DNA of 64,000 nucleotides, taken from contig JAUSLL010000058.1 in the NCBI GenBank assembly GCA_030649335.1, positions 1 through 64,000 on the forward strand, read 5' to 3'. The DNA comes from Parvibaculum sp. (GTDB taxonomy: Bacteria > Pseudomonadota > Alphaproteobacteria > Parvibaculales > Parvibaculaceae). The position numbers were made by a program, and so were the translations under genes. Below, one piece after another: positions 18,175-25,979 of this stretch (positions are counted from its first letter, which is position 1; every line of letters starts with the position of its first letter). The notes beneath the pieces are model-generated. The model ran no database searches. It was not told the origin of the DNA and saw only the letters and a program-made list of their open reading frames with translations.

Positions 18175-19542
18175 ATGACGGGCAACGTGGTGAAGAGCAA
18201 AGACGACCTCATTAAATGGCTGAAGGACCGGCGCATCACTGAAGTGGAAGTGATGGTGACCGATATGGCCGGCATCGCGCGGGGCAAGATCGTCCCGACA
18301 CGGAAGTTTATCTCCGGCCTCACCGAGCGCACGCTGCGCCTGCCGGAATCAATCTTCGGCCAAACGGTCACCGGCGACTTCATCGATTCAAACGCCCTGT
18401 CTGACACCGAGCCGGATATCGTGCTCGATCCCGATCCGACGACGGTGCGTGTTGTGCCCTGGTATGAAGAGCCCACCGCCCAGATCATCTGCGATGCCAA
18501 TCACCGCGACGGCTCACCCGTCACCATTGCCCCGCGCAATGTGCTGCGCCGTGTGCTCGCGCTTTATGAAGCGCGCGGCTGGCAGCCGGTCGTCGCGCCC
18601 GAAGTCGAATTTTTTCTTGCCGAGAAAAACATCGATCCTGATTATCCGCTTGAGCCGCCGATCGGCACCAACGGGCGACGCGAAAATGCGCGTCAAAGTT
18701 ACGGCATCGACGCGGTCAATGAATTCGATCCGATCTTTGAAGACATGTACGACTTCTGCGAAAAACAGGATCTCGACATCGACACGCTGATCCATGAATC
18801 GGGTGCCGCCCAAGTCGAAATCAATTTCGATCACGGCGACGCGCTCGAAATTGCCGATCAGGCATTTCTGTTCAAACGCACCATGCGTCAGGCGGCGATG
18901 AAACACGGCGTCTATGCAACCTTCATGGCCAAACCCTATGAAGGCGAACCGGGTTCCGCCATGCACATCCATCAGTCGCTGATCGATGTCGAGACGGGCG
19001 AAAACCTCTTCTCAACGAAACAAGGCCGCGACACGAAACTATTCCTCTCCTATATCGCGGGCCTGCAAAAACATCTGGCAGGCGCAATGGCGCTCATCGC
19101 CCCCAACGTCAATTCCTACCGCCGCATCGTCCGCGACCTCGCCGCCCCCATCAACACCCATTGGGGCCACGAGAACCGCACGGTGGGATTGCGCATCCCG
19201 GAATCCAAACGCGCCGCGCGGCGCGTCGAAAACCGCGTGCCGGGTGCCGACGCCAATCCCTATCTCGCCATCGCCGCTTCATTGGCTTGCGGCTACATCG
19301 GCATGGAAGCGGGTCTCACGCCGACCAAGGAAATGAAGGGCAATGCGTACGAGAGCAAACGCTACGGCCTGCCCCGCCATCTCCTTGACGCACTCGATCA
19401 TCTGCGTACTTCTTCCGACCTGAAGGAAGTACTCGGCCATGATTTCGTGACGGTCTATCTCGACGTCAAACACACCGAGCACGAAGCCTATCAGCAGGTG
19501 ATTTCGGCTTGGGAGCGCGAGCATTTGCTGCTGAACGTCTGA
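18175..19542 (+). CDS. Glutamine-synthetase-family gamma-glutamylpolyamine synthetase (PuuA/SpuB-like)
   Basis: The 455-residue protein has the GS fold but is the shorter catabolic type. Metal and glutamate-site motifs seen are VAPEVEFFL, ESGAAQVEINFDHGDALE (active-site Glu residues), GSAMHIHQSL and NSYRRI...GHENRTVGLRIP. Such enzymes ligate glutamate to putrescine or other amines instead of ammonia. The adenylylation-loop region of assimilatory GlnA is not evident. It begins 60 bp after the PuuD-like gene and is closed by a strong terminator. Confidence 0.87.
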   Translation: MTGNVVKSKDDLIKWLKDRRITEVEVMVTDMAGIARGKIVPTRKFISGLTERTLRLPESIFGQTVTGDFIDSNALSDTEPDIVLDPDPTTVRVVPWYEEPTAQIICDANHRDGSPVTIAPRNVLRRVLALYEARGWQPVVAPEVEFFLAEKNIDPDYPLEPPIGTNGRRENARQSYGIDAVNEFDPIFEDMYDFCEKQDLDIDTLIHESGAAQVEINFDHGDALEIADQAFLFKRTMRQAAMKHGVYATFMAKPYEGEPGSAMHIHQSLIDVETGENLFSTKQGRDTKLFLSYIAGLQKHLAGAMALIAPNVNSYRRIVRDLAAPINTHWGHENRTVGLRIPESKRAARRVENRVPGADANPYLAIAASLACGYIGMEAGLTPTKEMKGNAYESKRYGLPRHLLDALDHLRTSSDLKEVLGHDFVTVYLDVKHTEHEAYQQVISAWEREHLLLNV

Positions 19543-19564
19543 GCGGAAAATCACGCATTCAATC

Positions 19565-19601
19565 AGCGGCGGCCATTCTCAAGGCCGCCGCTTTTGCTTT
19601 T
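19565..19601 (+). terminator. Intrinsic terminator after the glutamine-synthetase-family gene
   Basis: AGCGGCGGCC (19565-19574) pairs perfectly with GGCCGCCGCT (19583-19592) around an 8-nt loop, followed by CTTTTGCTTTT. It splits the polyamine cluster into two transcription units. Confidence 0.9.
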
Positions 19602-19685
19602 GGTGGACAGACAACCCGCTTGACCCACGACCTGTAGTTGCGTAACGGCCTAGCCAGCACGCCCGTCCTTCGCTAGCATTGCCCC

Positions 19686-19769
19686 ATGTCCCTGACCGAT
19701 TTTCAAATGCTGCCCATGCGCAAACGCGATCTGCTGATCCTCTGCGCCCGCATCGGCTACAATCCCTAG
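19686..19769 (+). CDS. Possible 27-residue small ORF upstream of the putrescine aminotransferase
   Basis: ATG at 19686 opens a 27-codon frame (starting MSLTDFQMLPMRKR and ending IGYNP) that stops 78 bp before the aminotransferase gene. No clear ribosome site is seen, but the position between a terminator and a catabolic gene would suit a leader peptide or a decayed coding fragment. No homologue is recognised. The rest of the 305-bp gap (19543-19847) holds only the terminator at 19565. Confidence 0.2.
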   Translation: MSLTDFQMLPMRKRDLLILCARIGYNP

Positions 19770-19847
19770 GTCCCGCTCCGGCGCTGCCACACGCACGCGC
19801 CTCTTTCCGATCCAAAAGATTCATCACGGAAAATCAGGAGCTTCCTC

Positions 19848-21230
19848 ATGGCCGATACACTCGCCAAATCAAATCAGACCAAACGCTGGCAGGAGATGGA
19901 TGCCGCCCATCATCTCCATCCCTTCACCCAGCACGATGAACTCGCCGCCATGGGCGCGCGCGTCATCACCAAAGCCAAGGGCGTCTACATCTACGACAGC
20001 GAAGGCAAGCGCCTCATCGACGGCATGGCCGGTCTTTGGTGTGTGCAGGTCGGCTACGGCCGCGAGGAACTCGCCGAAGCCGGATACAAGGCGCTGCAGG
20101 AACTCCCCTTCTACAACACCTTCTTCCAGACGACCCATCCCTACGTCGCAGAGCTTTCGCAGAAACTGTCCGAAGTCACACCCAAAGGCATCGACCGTTT
20201 CTTCTTTGCCAATTCGGGCTCCGAAGGCAATGACAGTGCGGTCAAGATCATCCGCTACTACTGGAACCTGAAGAAGCAGCCGAAGAAGAAGATCATCATC
20301 TCGCGCGAGAAGGGCTACCACGGCGTCACCATGGCGGCGGCCTCGCTGTCAGGCCTCACCTCCATGCACCCGCAGGCCGATCTGCCGCTGCCGGGCTTTG
20401 TGCACATCGTCTGCCCCGACTGGTACGGCCAGGGCGGCACCATGAGCCCCGATGATTTCGGCATTAAAACAGCGCGTGCGCTCGAAGATAAAATCCTCGA
20501 ACTCGGCGCGGATAATGTTGCGGCCTTTGTCGCCGAACCCATTCAGGGTGCCGGTGGCCTCATCATCCCGCCCGCCACCTATTGGCCCGAGATCAACCGC
20601 ATCTGCAAAAAATACGATGTGCTGCTGCATGTGGACGAAGTGATCTGCGGCTTCGGGCGCACAGGCAAATGGTTCGGCTCCGACACTTATGGCATCGAAG
20701 GCGACATGATGAACATGGCCAAGGGCCTGTCATCGGGCTACCAGCCGATTGCCGCCGTCGGCATCGGCCCCAAAATCGGTGACGTGCTGTTCAATGCGGG
20801 CGAAGAATGGTCGCACGGATTTACGTACTCCGGCCATCCCGTCGCCGCCGCCGTGGCGCTCGCCAATATCGAAGTCCTTCAGAAGGACAAGCTCGTCGAA
20901 AAATCAGGCGGCACAACAGGCGACTATTTCCAGAAAAAACTGGCAAGCCTCAACGACCACCCGCTGGTCGGCGAAACGCGTGGCACCGGCCTCATCGGTG
21001 CCATCGAACTCGTCAAAAACAAGAGGACGCGCGAGCGTTTCGACGAGGCGATGAATATCGGCTACCGCTGCCGGTTGCATTGCTTTGCCAACGGGCTTGT
21101 CATGCGCGCCATCGGCGACACGATGGTCTTGAGCCCGCCGCTCGTCATCACAGAAGCTGAAATCGACGAGCTGATCGGGCTGGCGCGCCTCTGCATCGAC
21201 CTCATCGCCAAGGATATCGGCGTGAGCTAA
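19848..21230 (+). CDS. Class III aminotransferase, putrescine-pyruvate aminotransferase-like (SpuC)
   Basis: The 460-residue PLP enzyme has the omega-aminotransferase signatures GMAGLWCVQVGYGR, FFANSGSEGNDSAVKI, LLHVDEVICGFGRTGKWFG and the PLP lysine in MNMAKGLSSGYQPIAA. Close relatives (SpuC, YgjG-like, beta-alanine-pyruvate transaminases) move amino groups from putrescine, cadaverine or beta-alanine. The neighbouring PuuD- and PuuA-like genes favour putrescine. AGGAGC precedes the ATG. An imperfectly understood palindrome pair and a terminator follow. Confidence 0.9.
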   Translation: MADTLAKSNQTKRWQEMDAAHHLHPFTQHDELAAMGARVITKAKGVYIYDSEGKRLIDGMAGLWCVQVGYGREELAEAGYKALQELPFYNTFFQTTHPYVAELSQKLSEVTPKGIDRFFFANSGSEGNDSAVKIIRYYWNLKKQPKKKIIISREKGYHGVTMAAASLSGLTSMHPQADLPLPGFVHIVCPDWYGQGGTMSPDDFGIKTARALEDKILELGADNVAAFVAEPIQGAGGLIIPPATYWPEINRICKKYDVLLHVDEVICGFGRTGKWFGSDTYGIEGDMMNMAKGLSSGYQPIAAVGIGPKIGDVLFNAGEEWSHGFTYSGHPVAAAVALANIEVLQKDKLVEKSGGTTGDYFQKKLASLNDHPLVGETRGTGLIGAIELVKNKRTRERFDEAMNIGYRCRLHCFANGLVMRAIGDTMVLSPPLVITEAEIDELIGLARLCIDLIAKDIGVS

Positions 21231-21248
21231 ACGCCCCCGCCAAAGCTT

Positions 21249-21289
21249 AACAGGCCTGTTTTTGAACCTTTTGTAAGGACAGGCCTGTT
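21249..21289. repeat. Two copies of an ACAGGCCTGTT palindrome after spuC
   Basis: AACAGGCCTGTT (21249-21260) and ACAGGCCTGTT (21279-21289) are each self-complementary and 30 bp apart. As RNA they could also form an 11-bp stem with an 18-nt loop. They may be a mRNA 3' hairpin or a paired protein-binding site. Confidence 0.5.
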
Positions 21290-21339
21290 GACATGCTTGG
21301 TTGCGAATCAGCCCGTAACTATTTGAAAAATATGATAAA

Positions 21340-21370
21340 AACGGCGGAATCCTGCCGTTCACAGTTTTTT
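21340..21370 (+). terminator. Probable intrinsic terminator downstream of spuC
   Basis: AACGGC and GCCGTT form a stem around GGAATCCT, followed by CACAGTTTTTT. It would end the aminotransferase transcript before the structured region at 21372-21625. Confidence 0.6.
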
Positions 21371-21542
21371 AAAAGAACCTAACAGACCCATTGAAGAGCG
21401 TGGCCGACAAGCCTATCTCTTATCCATGAGGGCTGAGCGAGTTAAGCCGTCGGAGACAACCTGCCCCCCGCTTGTCCCGTCGGTGCCCATCCCCGAGACG
21501 TCGGAAGTCCCCTCCCGATGTCAGCGCACATAGTGCGCCGCC

Positions 21543-21580
21543 ACGCCCCGTCGCCCCCCCCGACGGGGCGTTGGCTTTTT
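21543..21580 (+). terminator. Intrinsic terminator 1 of the candidate RNA
   Basis: ACGCCCCGTCG (21543-21553) and CGACGGGGCGT (21561-21571) form a perfect 11-bp stem with a loop of seven C, followed by TGGCTTTTT. Confidence 0.9.
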
Positions 21581-21583
21581 CAG

Positions 21584-21625
21584 CGCCCCGTCATAATCAT
21601 ACCATGTCGGGGCGTTGGCTTTTTT
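21584..21625 (+). terminator. Intrinsic terminator 2, near-duplicate of terminator 1
   Basis: CGCCCCG (21584-21590) and CGGGGCG (21608-21614) pair around a 17-nt loop and are followed by TTGGCTTTTTT. The right half and tail (CGGGGCGTTGGCTTTTT) are identical to terminator 1, indicating a local duplication. Confidence 0.8.
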
Positions 21626-21677
21626 AAAGCCCTGAAATTTTTTCCCATCCCCCGCCTGCCCTGCGTATAAGCATCCC

Positions 21678-22295
21678 ATGCATGATGAAGATGAAGACCC
21701 CGATCATATCGTCCTGAGCGACGACGACCTCGACGCGCTGGAGGAAGAGATCCCGCTGCTACGCGGTGTGCGCGCCTTTGCCGAAGAGGCGGCGCTCATG
21801 CCCTGGTTTGCCAATCTCGGCCGCCCGCTCGACAAAGAGGTAAGAGCGCTCTCGCGCGCCTATCTTGACGGGCTGGGTTTTCCCGACGCCGAGGTTGCCC
21901 GCATCACCGAATGGGAAGACGCGCTTGATGCCGCCAGCGGTCTCGATTTCGACAATCCCCAATGGGAAGCTGAAGAGGGTTTGCGCGCGGCGCTCGCCAC
22001 CGAAGCCCTAGAGCGTCTCTCCGAACACGGGCTTACGATTGCACTCACGCATGTATCAGCCGTTCTGGGCGAGCGCATCGGCGCGGCGGTCCGGGAGGCC
22101 GCAAGCTTTGCCGAAATCGACGATGACGAACTTTTGAATTCCGCCGCCGGGGCCGCCATTCAAGCCGCGCACAATGCGGTCCTCGCCCTCATCGCCGAGG
22201 AAGACGCTGACCATCCGTTCCACCGCAAGTTCGCGCTCTTCACGCATGGCCGCTGGCCCATCGGCCTTGCCGGTCTGAGCTTCAATCTGTTCTGA
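21678..22295 (+). CDS. Conserved hypothetical protein, acidic, alpha-helical
   Basis: No function is recognised. The 205 residues start with a very acidic segment (Asp/Glu in about 15 of the first 25 positions) and continue as amphipathic helices rich in Ala/Glu/Leu, with GLTIALTHVSAVLGERIGAA near 116-135 and a C-terminal HGRWPIGLAGLSFNLF. No signal peptide or membrane helix is evident. It sits between the double terminator and xthA (50-bp gap) and probably shares a transcript with xthA. Confidence 0.75.
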   Translation: MHDEDEDPDHIVLSDDDLDALEEEIPLLRGVRAFAEEAALMPWFANLGRPLDKEVRALSRAYLDGLGFPDAEVARITEWEDALDAASGLDFDNPQWEAEEGLRAALATEALERLSEHGLTIALTHVSAVLGERIGAAVREAASFAEIDDDELLNSAAGAAIQAAHNAVLALIAEEDADHPFHRKFALFTHGRWPIGLAGLSFNLF

Positions 22296-22345
22296 TCTCC
22301 CGTTCTGATCCATCTGCCCGCAAGAGAAAAAGCCAGAGTCAAAAA

Positions 22346-23161
22346 ATGCCCAAACGCATCGTCAAGATCGCCACATGGAACATCAACTCCGTTCGCCTGC
22401 GCATCGAGCTTGCCAAGCAACTGCTCACCAACGAAACGCCGGACGTTTTATGCCTGCAGGAAATCAAATGTGTGGACGATGCCTTTCCGCTGAAGGACTT
22501 CCAGAAGGCGGGATATGAACACATCGCCATCAACGGCCAGAAGGGTTATCACGGCGTCGCCATCGTGAGCCGCATTCCCTTTCTCAAAACCAGCAAGAAA
22601 GAGTTCTGCGCCAAGGGCGACGCGCGCCACATCTCGGTCGATCTCGATATTCCCGGCGGCCTCACCGTGCATAATTTCTATGTGCCCGCAGGCGGCGACG
22701 AGCCAGATCCCGTCATCAATGAGAAATTCGCGCACAAGCTCGCTTTCCTCACCGAAATGACGGATTGGTACAAGGGCCACAAAAAGAAAGCCGACGCCCG
22801 CATGGTCTTGGTCGGCGATCTGAACATTGCACCGCTTGAACACGATGTCTGGTCGCACAAGGCGCTGCTCAAAATCGTGAGCCACACACCGCTCGAAGTC
22901 GAGATGATGAACAAGCTCATCGCGTCGCACGACTGGATTGATGTCATGCGCACATTCGTTGATCCGGCGGAAAAGCTCTATTCGTGGTGGAGCTACCGCG
23001 CCAAGGATTGGAACGCCGCCGACAAAGGCCGTCGTCTCGACCATGTCTGGGTGACACCGGCGCTGGCTGATGCGCCCAAATCCATGAAGGTGCTTCGTGA
23101 GGCGAGGGGATGGGAGCGGGCCTCCGACCACGTTCCCGTGATCGTCGCCTTGGCACTCTGA
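22346..23161 (+). CDS. xthA: Exodeoxyribonuclease III
   Basis: A 271-residue AP endonuclease/3'-5' exonuclease of base excision repair. EEP-family motifs are ATWNINSVR at the N terminus, LCLQEIKC with the metal-binding Glu, GYHGVAIVSR, VGDLNIAP with the catalytic Asp/Asn pair, and RLDHVWVT plus SDHVPVIVAL with the catalytic His near the C terminus. In many alphaproteobacteria xthA follows lolA closely; here the polyamine cluster lies between. Confidence 0.95.
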   Translation: MPKRIVKIATWNINSVRLRIELAKQLLTNETPDVLCLQEIKCVDDAFPLKDFQKAGYEHIAINGQKGYHGVAIVSRIPFLKTSKKEFCAKGDARHISVDLDIPGGLTVHNFYVPAGGDEPDPVINEKFAHKLAFLTEMTDWYKGHKKKADARMVLVGDLNIAPLEHDVWSHKALLKIVSHTPLEVEMMNKLIASHDWIDVMRTFVDPAEKLYSWWSYRAKDWNAADKGRRLDHVWVTPALADAPKSMKVLREARGWERASDHVPVIVALAL

Positions 23162-23336
23162 GCCGGGGGAGGCTCATTGTTCCGGCACCTTGGGGGAGGC
23201 ACCATCGGGGGCAGCGCCATCGGCTTTGCGCACCCGCTCCTTCTTGAGTTTCGCTCTCGGCCTCAACTTTTTTTATTCTGGGCTGCGGTTCAAACGGGGG
23301 TTGTCCGCAGCTTCCGTCGTGAGGTCATAAACTCAA

Positions 23337-23356
23337 TCTAGGGTATTGACCCTAGA
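23337..23356. promoter_or_regulatory. Perfect palindrome, probable TetR-regulator operator
   Basis: TCTAGGGT-ATTG-ACCCTAGA is an exact 8-bp inverted repeat with a 4-bp centre, 86 bp before the TetR gene start. TetR-family regulators commonly repress their own promoter through such 15-20 bp palindromes. Confidence 0.65.
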
Positions 23357-23442
23357 ACCGCAAGAGCCCTAAGTTGGGACCCGCGACCCCGTTAAAATTC
23401 CGGCGTTTCCGCGACGCCAATTCGAAAGCGACACGCCCCGTC

Positions 23443-24066
23443 ATGGCCTCCAAAACCAAGGACCGAATTCTCGTGGCGAGCCTCCGTCTCTTCAACGAGA
23501 ACGGCTATGACACGGTGACGACGGCGCGTATCTCCGAAGAGGTCGGCATTTCCGAGGGCAATCTTTGGTACCATTTCCGCACCAAGAAAGACCTCGTCAA
23601 AACCCACCAGCACGCCCTCATCCGGCGCATCGACACGCGGCTCGCCGTCCAGTCAACACCCGCGACGGTGCTCGACGCTTACGCACATTTCAACCGGCTG
23701 ATGTTTGAGGAAGTTTGGGAATACCAGTTTCTCTACCGCGACCAGGCGGAATTCGGCCGCACCGATTCAGAGCTCGAAACCAAAGTGACCCACGTCTACG
23801 AACAGACGACCACCATTTTGCAAAAAATGTTTCGCCACATGATCGAGGCAAAACACCTCTCGATCCCTGAAGACGAGATCACGCCGCTCGCCGACAATGT
23901 CTGGATGGTCATCCGCTACTGGCCGAGTTTCCTGCGCGAGACGCGCCATGTGGTGAAGCTCGACCGGATGACACTCAACGCCGGCATCCGCCATCATTTC
24001 GCGCTGTTTGAAACCCATCTCACGCAAAGAGCCCGCGCCTATTTCGAAGCGCACGCTTACGCGTGA
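23443..24066 (+). CDS. TetR-family transcriptional regulator
   Basis: The 207-residue protein opens with a TetR helix-turn-helix: KDRILVASLRLFNENGYDTVT followed, after a short gap, by ISEEVGISEGNLWYHFRTKKDLV (about residues 5-52). The C-terminal part is a TetR_C-like ligand/dimer domain with the segment FEEVWEYQFLYRDQAEF. ATG at 23443 is chosen because the HTH begins immediately; a longer frame from 23374 adds an unrelated basic stretch. It runs convergently into a hotdog thioesterase gene with no gap. Ligand unknown. Confidence 0.85.
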   Translation: MASKTKDRILVASLRLFNENGYDTVTTARISEEVGISEGNLWYHFRTKKDLVKTHQHALIRRIDTRLAVQSTPATVLDAYAHFNRLMFEEVWEYQFLYRDQAEFGRTDSELETKVTHVYEQTTTILQKMFRHMIEAKHLSIPEDEITPLADNVWMVIRYWPSFLRETRHVVKLDRMTLNAGIRHHFALFETHLTQRARAYFEAHAYA

Positions 24067-24546
24067 TTATTCAGCCGCTGGTTTTTCCTTGCGCTTCAGC
24101 GTGACAAAGGTAGCTGTTGAACTGGCCGTCGCCAGTAGCGCGCCTTCTGCGTCCAGCAACTCGCCTTCAATAAAGCCTACGGATTTGCCGCGCTTGATAA
24201 CGCGGCCACGGCCTGTGATCCGGCCCGGACGGCAAGGCGCAAGCATCGATACTTTCAATTCAAGCGTCGGGCTAATCTGACCCCATTCAAGGTCAAGCCC
24301 CACCGCAAGGCTCATCACATCGTCGAGCATGGCCGCAACCATGCCGCCCTGAATACCACCCCACATATTGCAAAGCTCGGGGCCCGCGTTGAAGGCAACC
24401 TCAACGGCACGCGTCGCCGCATCGGCTGAAATAATTTCAAGCCCCAGATATTTGCTCGCCGGTGCCATACGTTTGAACACGGCCTGAATATTCGGCGGCC
24501 AATTGCCTTCAGGGATTACGGCAGCAGGCGGATTTGTCTCGCTCAT
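24067..24546 (-). CDS. PaaI-family hotdog thioesterase
   Basis: The 159-residue single hotdog domain resembles PaaI/YigI acyl-CoA thioesterases. The segment NMWGGIQGGMVAAMLDDVMSLA is the helix that normally carries HGG; here the His position is Gln (IQGG), which also occurs in some active relatives. Acceptor size cannot be predicted. It overlaps the upstream cyclic-nucleotide protein gene by 4 bp (ATGA), so the two are one operon. Confidence 0.85.
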   Translation of the reverse strand: MSETNPPAAVIPEGNWPPNIQAVFKRMAPASKYLGLEIISADAATRAVEVAFNAGPELCNMWGGIQGGMVAAMLDDVMSLAVGLDLEWGQISPTLELKVSMLAPCRPGRITGRGRVIKRGKSVGFIEGELLDAEGALLATASSTATFVTLKRKEKPAAE

Positions 24547-25031
24547 CTTTTTATTCCGTCTTTTTGCGCGCCCAGTGTGCCCGCCAGATTTCTCATTTCG
24601 CCGATCGTATCCGCCAGACGCCGCGTCATCGCGCCCGCCACGGCACCCGCCATTTCAGGAAATTCCTGCATCAGGCGTTGAAAGAGATAGCGGCTAATGA
24701 CGAGCGCCTCAATGCGCGAAATCACCCGCACATCAGCATGCCGAAGTCCTGCCTGAGGTCCGACCGTCAGCAGCGCCATTTCGCCGATCAGATCTCCCTC
24801 GCCGATCGCATGTTCGCGCCGGTCGGCCACCCCCGCTTCCGCAACCATCGTCGCCGCCCCAGACAGGATCAGATAGGCGTCATGCGCCTCCTCGCCTGCC
24901 TCAAACAGCATATCGCCCGCGTCAAAGACAGCGCGTTCCGCTGTAAAGGCAATGACCTCAAGCCGAGCATTGGCAAGACCGGCAAAAAGATCATGTTGGC
25001 GCAACAGGGTGATGGTGGCTTTAAGGCTCAT
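24543..25031 (-). CDS. Cyclic nucleotide-binding domain protein without HTH
   Basis: The 162 residues contain one CRP-type cNMP-binding domain: LRQHDLFAGLANARLEVIA at the N terminus, FEAGEEAHDAYLILSGAA, and IGEGDLIGEMALLTVGPQ, where the phosphate-binding cassette Glu is kept but the usual Arg-Ser/Thr is replaced by VGPQ. A short C-terminal helix bundle follows but no DNA-binding HTH. The start at MSLKATIT is used because upstream codons do not match the family. It may sense a nucleotide or simply act as a scaffold for the coupled thioesterase. Confidence 0.75.
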   Translation of the reverse strand: MSLKATITLLRQHDLFAGLANARLEVIAFTAERAVFDAGDMLFEAGEEAHDAYLILSGAATMVAEAGVADRREHAIGEGDLIGEMALLTVGPQAGLRHADVRVISRIEALVISRYLFQRLMQEFPEMAGAVAGAMTRRLADTIGEMRNLAGTLGAQKDGIKR

Positions 25032-25131
25032 GGGCCAAGCATAACCCAGACAAATTCGCCGCGCCATTGCGAGGAGCCTGCCCAAAGGCTAAGACTTTGG
25101 ACCATAGTTTCTGCGCCTCAAAGGTTCGCCC

Positions 25132-25584
25132 ATGCCCGACATCATCTGGGACCATCCCAATCCGTTCATCCATGAGGTCAGCATCGAGGCCCAGCACATT
25201 GATGATTTTCAGCACACGAACAATGTTGTCTATTTAAGCTTCATGGCCAAAACCGCCTGGGAACATTCAAAGGCGCTGGGTCTCGATTTTGCGGCTTACG
25301 GAAAGCTCAACCGCGGCATGGTCGTGCGCCGCCACGAGATGGATTATCTCGCGCCCTCCCATCAGGGCGACCGCATTCTCTGTGCCACATGGATCACAGG
25401 CAATGATCAGCGTCTGCGCCTGCGCCGCCGCTTTCAATTTGTGAAAGCCGCAACCGGCGCAACGCTGCTGCGCGGCATGAGCGAATTTGTCTGCATCGAC
25501 ATTGAAAGCGGCAAGCCCAAACGCATGCCACCGGAATTTTTAACGGCCTACAAACTCACCGCCCATGTCGAGGGCGATGCTTAA
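25132..25584 (+). CDS. Acyl-CoA thioesterase (4HBT/YbgC-like hotdog protein)
   Basis: A 150-residue hotdog domain with the 4HBT-type motif: IDDFQHTNNVVYLSFM, in which Asp/His-Asn-Asn align with the D..GH.NN..Y pattern of 4-hydroxybenzoyl-CoA and YbgC thioesterases. HEMDYLAPSHQGDRI follows. It is divergent from the cyclic-nucleotide protein gene across 100 bp and convergent with the next gene (4-bp overlap). Confidence 0.85.
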   Translation: MPDIIWDHPNPFIHEVSIEAQHIDDFQHTNNVVYLSFMAKTAWEHSKALGLDFAAYGKLNRGMVVRRHEMDYLAPSHQGDRILCATWITGNDQRLRLRRRFQFVKAATGATLLRGMSEFVCIDIESGKPKRMPPEFLTAYKLTAHVEGDA

Positions 25585-25952
25585 GCTCTGAGTGCCGCCG
25601 CCTGCCCCACGTCGAGATATTCCTCAAGCCGCGTGATCCGGCCATCAGCCACCTGCACGACGAGGCACGCAGGCATCGAGAACGGCGCACCGCTTTTCAA
25701 TTTACCGTGCAACACATGCTGCTGCAGATAACCGCCGGGAATTTCGACGCGGCGCGAAATATCATAGCGCCGCTCGCTCAGCACACCCGACATCCAGCGG
25801 AGCACTTTGAGATTATCCGTGACGCTCTGATTGATGTCATCGAAATTATGCCAGATCTGCGCGTCACTCGCGTAGCACGCCTTCACCGCTTCAATGTCAC
25901 CTGCCTCGATGGCGGCCACAAATTTTTCCGCCAATGCCAATACCGTGCTCAT
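25581..25952 (-). CDS. NTF2-like (SnoaL-type) protein
   Basis: A 123-residue protein of the nuclear-transport-factor-2-like superfamily, recognised by AEKFVAAIEAGDIEAVKACYASDAQIWHNFDD at the N terminus (two segments) and GRITRLEEYLDVGQAAAL at the end. Members range from ketosteroid-isomerase-like enzymes to ligand binders, and no substrate can be named. It lies 27 bp downstream of the response-regulator gene and is probably co-transcribed. Confidence 0.8.
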   Translation of the reverse strand: MSTVLALAEKFVAAIEAGDIEAVKACYASDAQIWHNFDDINQSVTDNLKVLRWMSGVLSERRYDISRRVEIPGGYLQQHVLHGKLKSGAPFSMPACLVVQVADGRITRLEEYLDVGQAAALRA

Positions 25953-25979
25953 GGTACCATCCCCGTTTATCTTATTTTG

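Larger units (their letters stand above)
21372..21625 (+). ncRNA. Candidate structured non-coding RNA with two tandem terminators
   Basis: This non-coding stretch is dense in helices: GACAAGC (21406-21412) pairs with GCTTGTC (21470-21476), GACGTCGG with CCGATGTC around a C-rich loop (21496-21521), and GCGCAC-ATA-GTGCGC (21524-21538). Three GTCGG repeats occur. Two terminators then follow (see next entries). C-rich loops (CCCCTCCC) resemble the anti-Shine-Dalgarno loops of several alphaproteobacterial sRNA families, but no named family could be assigned. A promoter was not identified. Confidence 0.4.
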
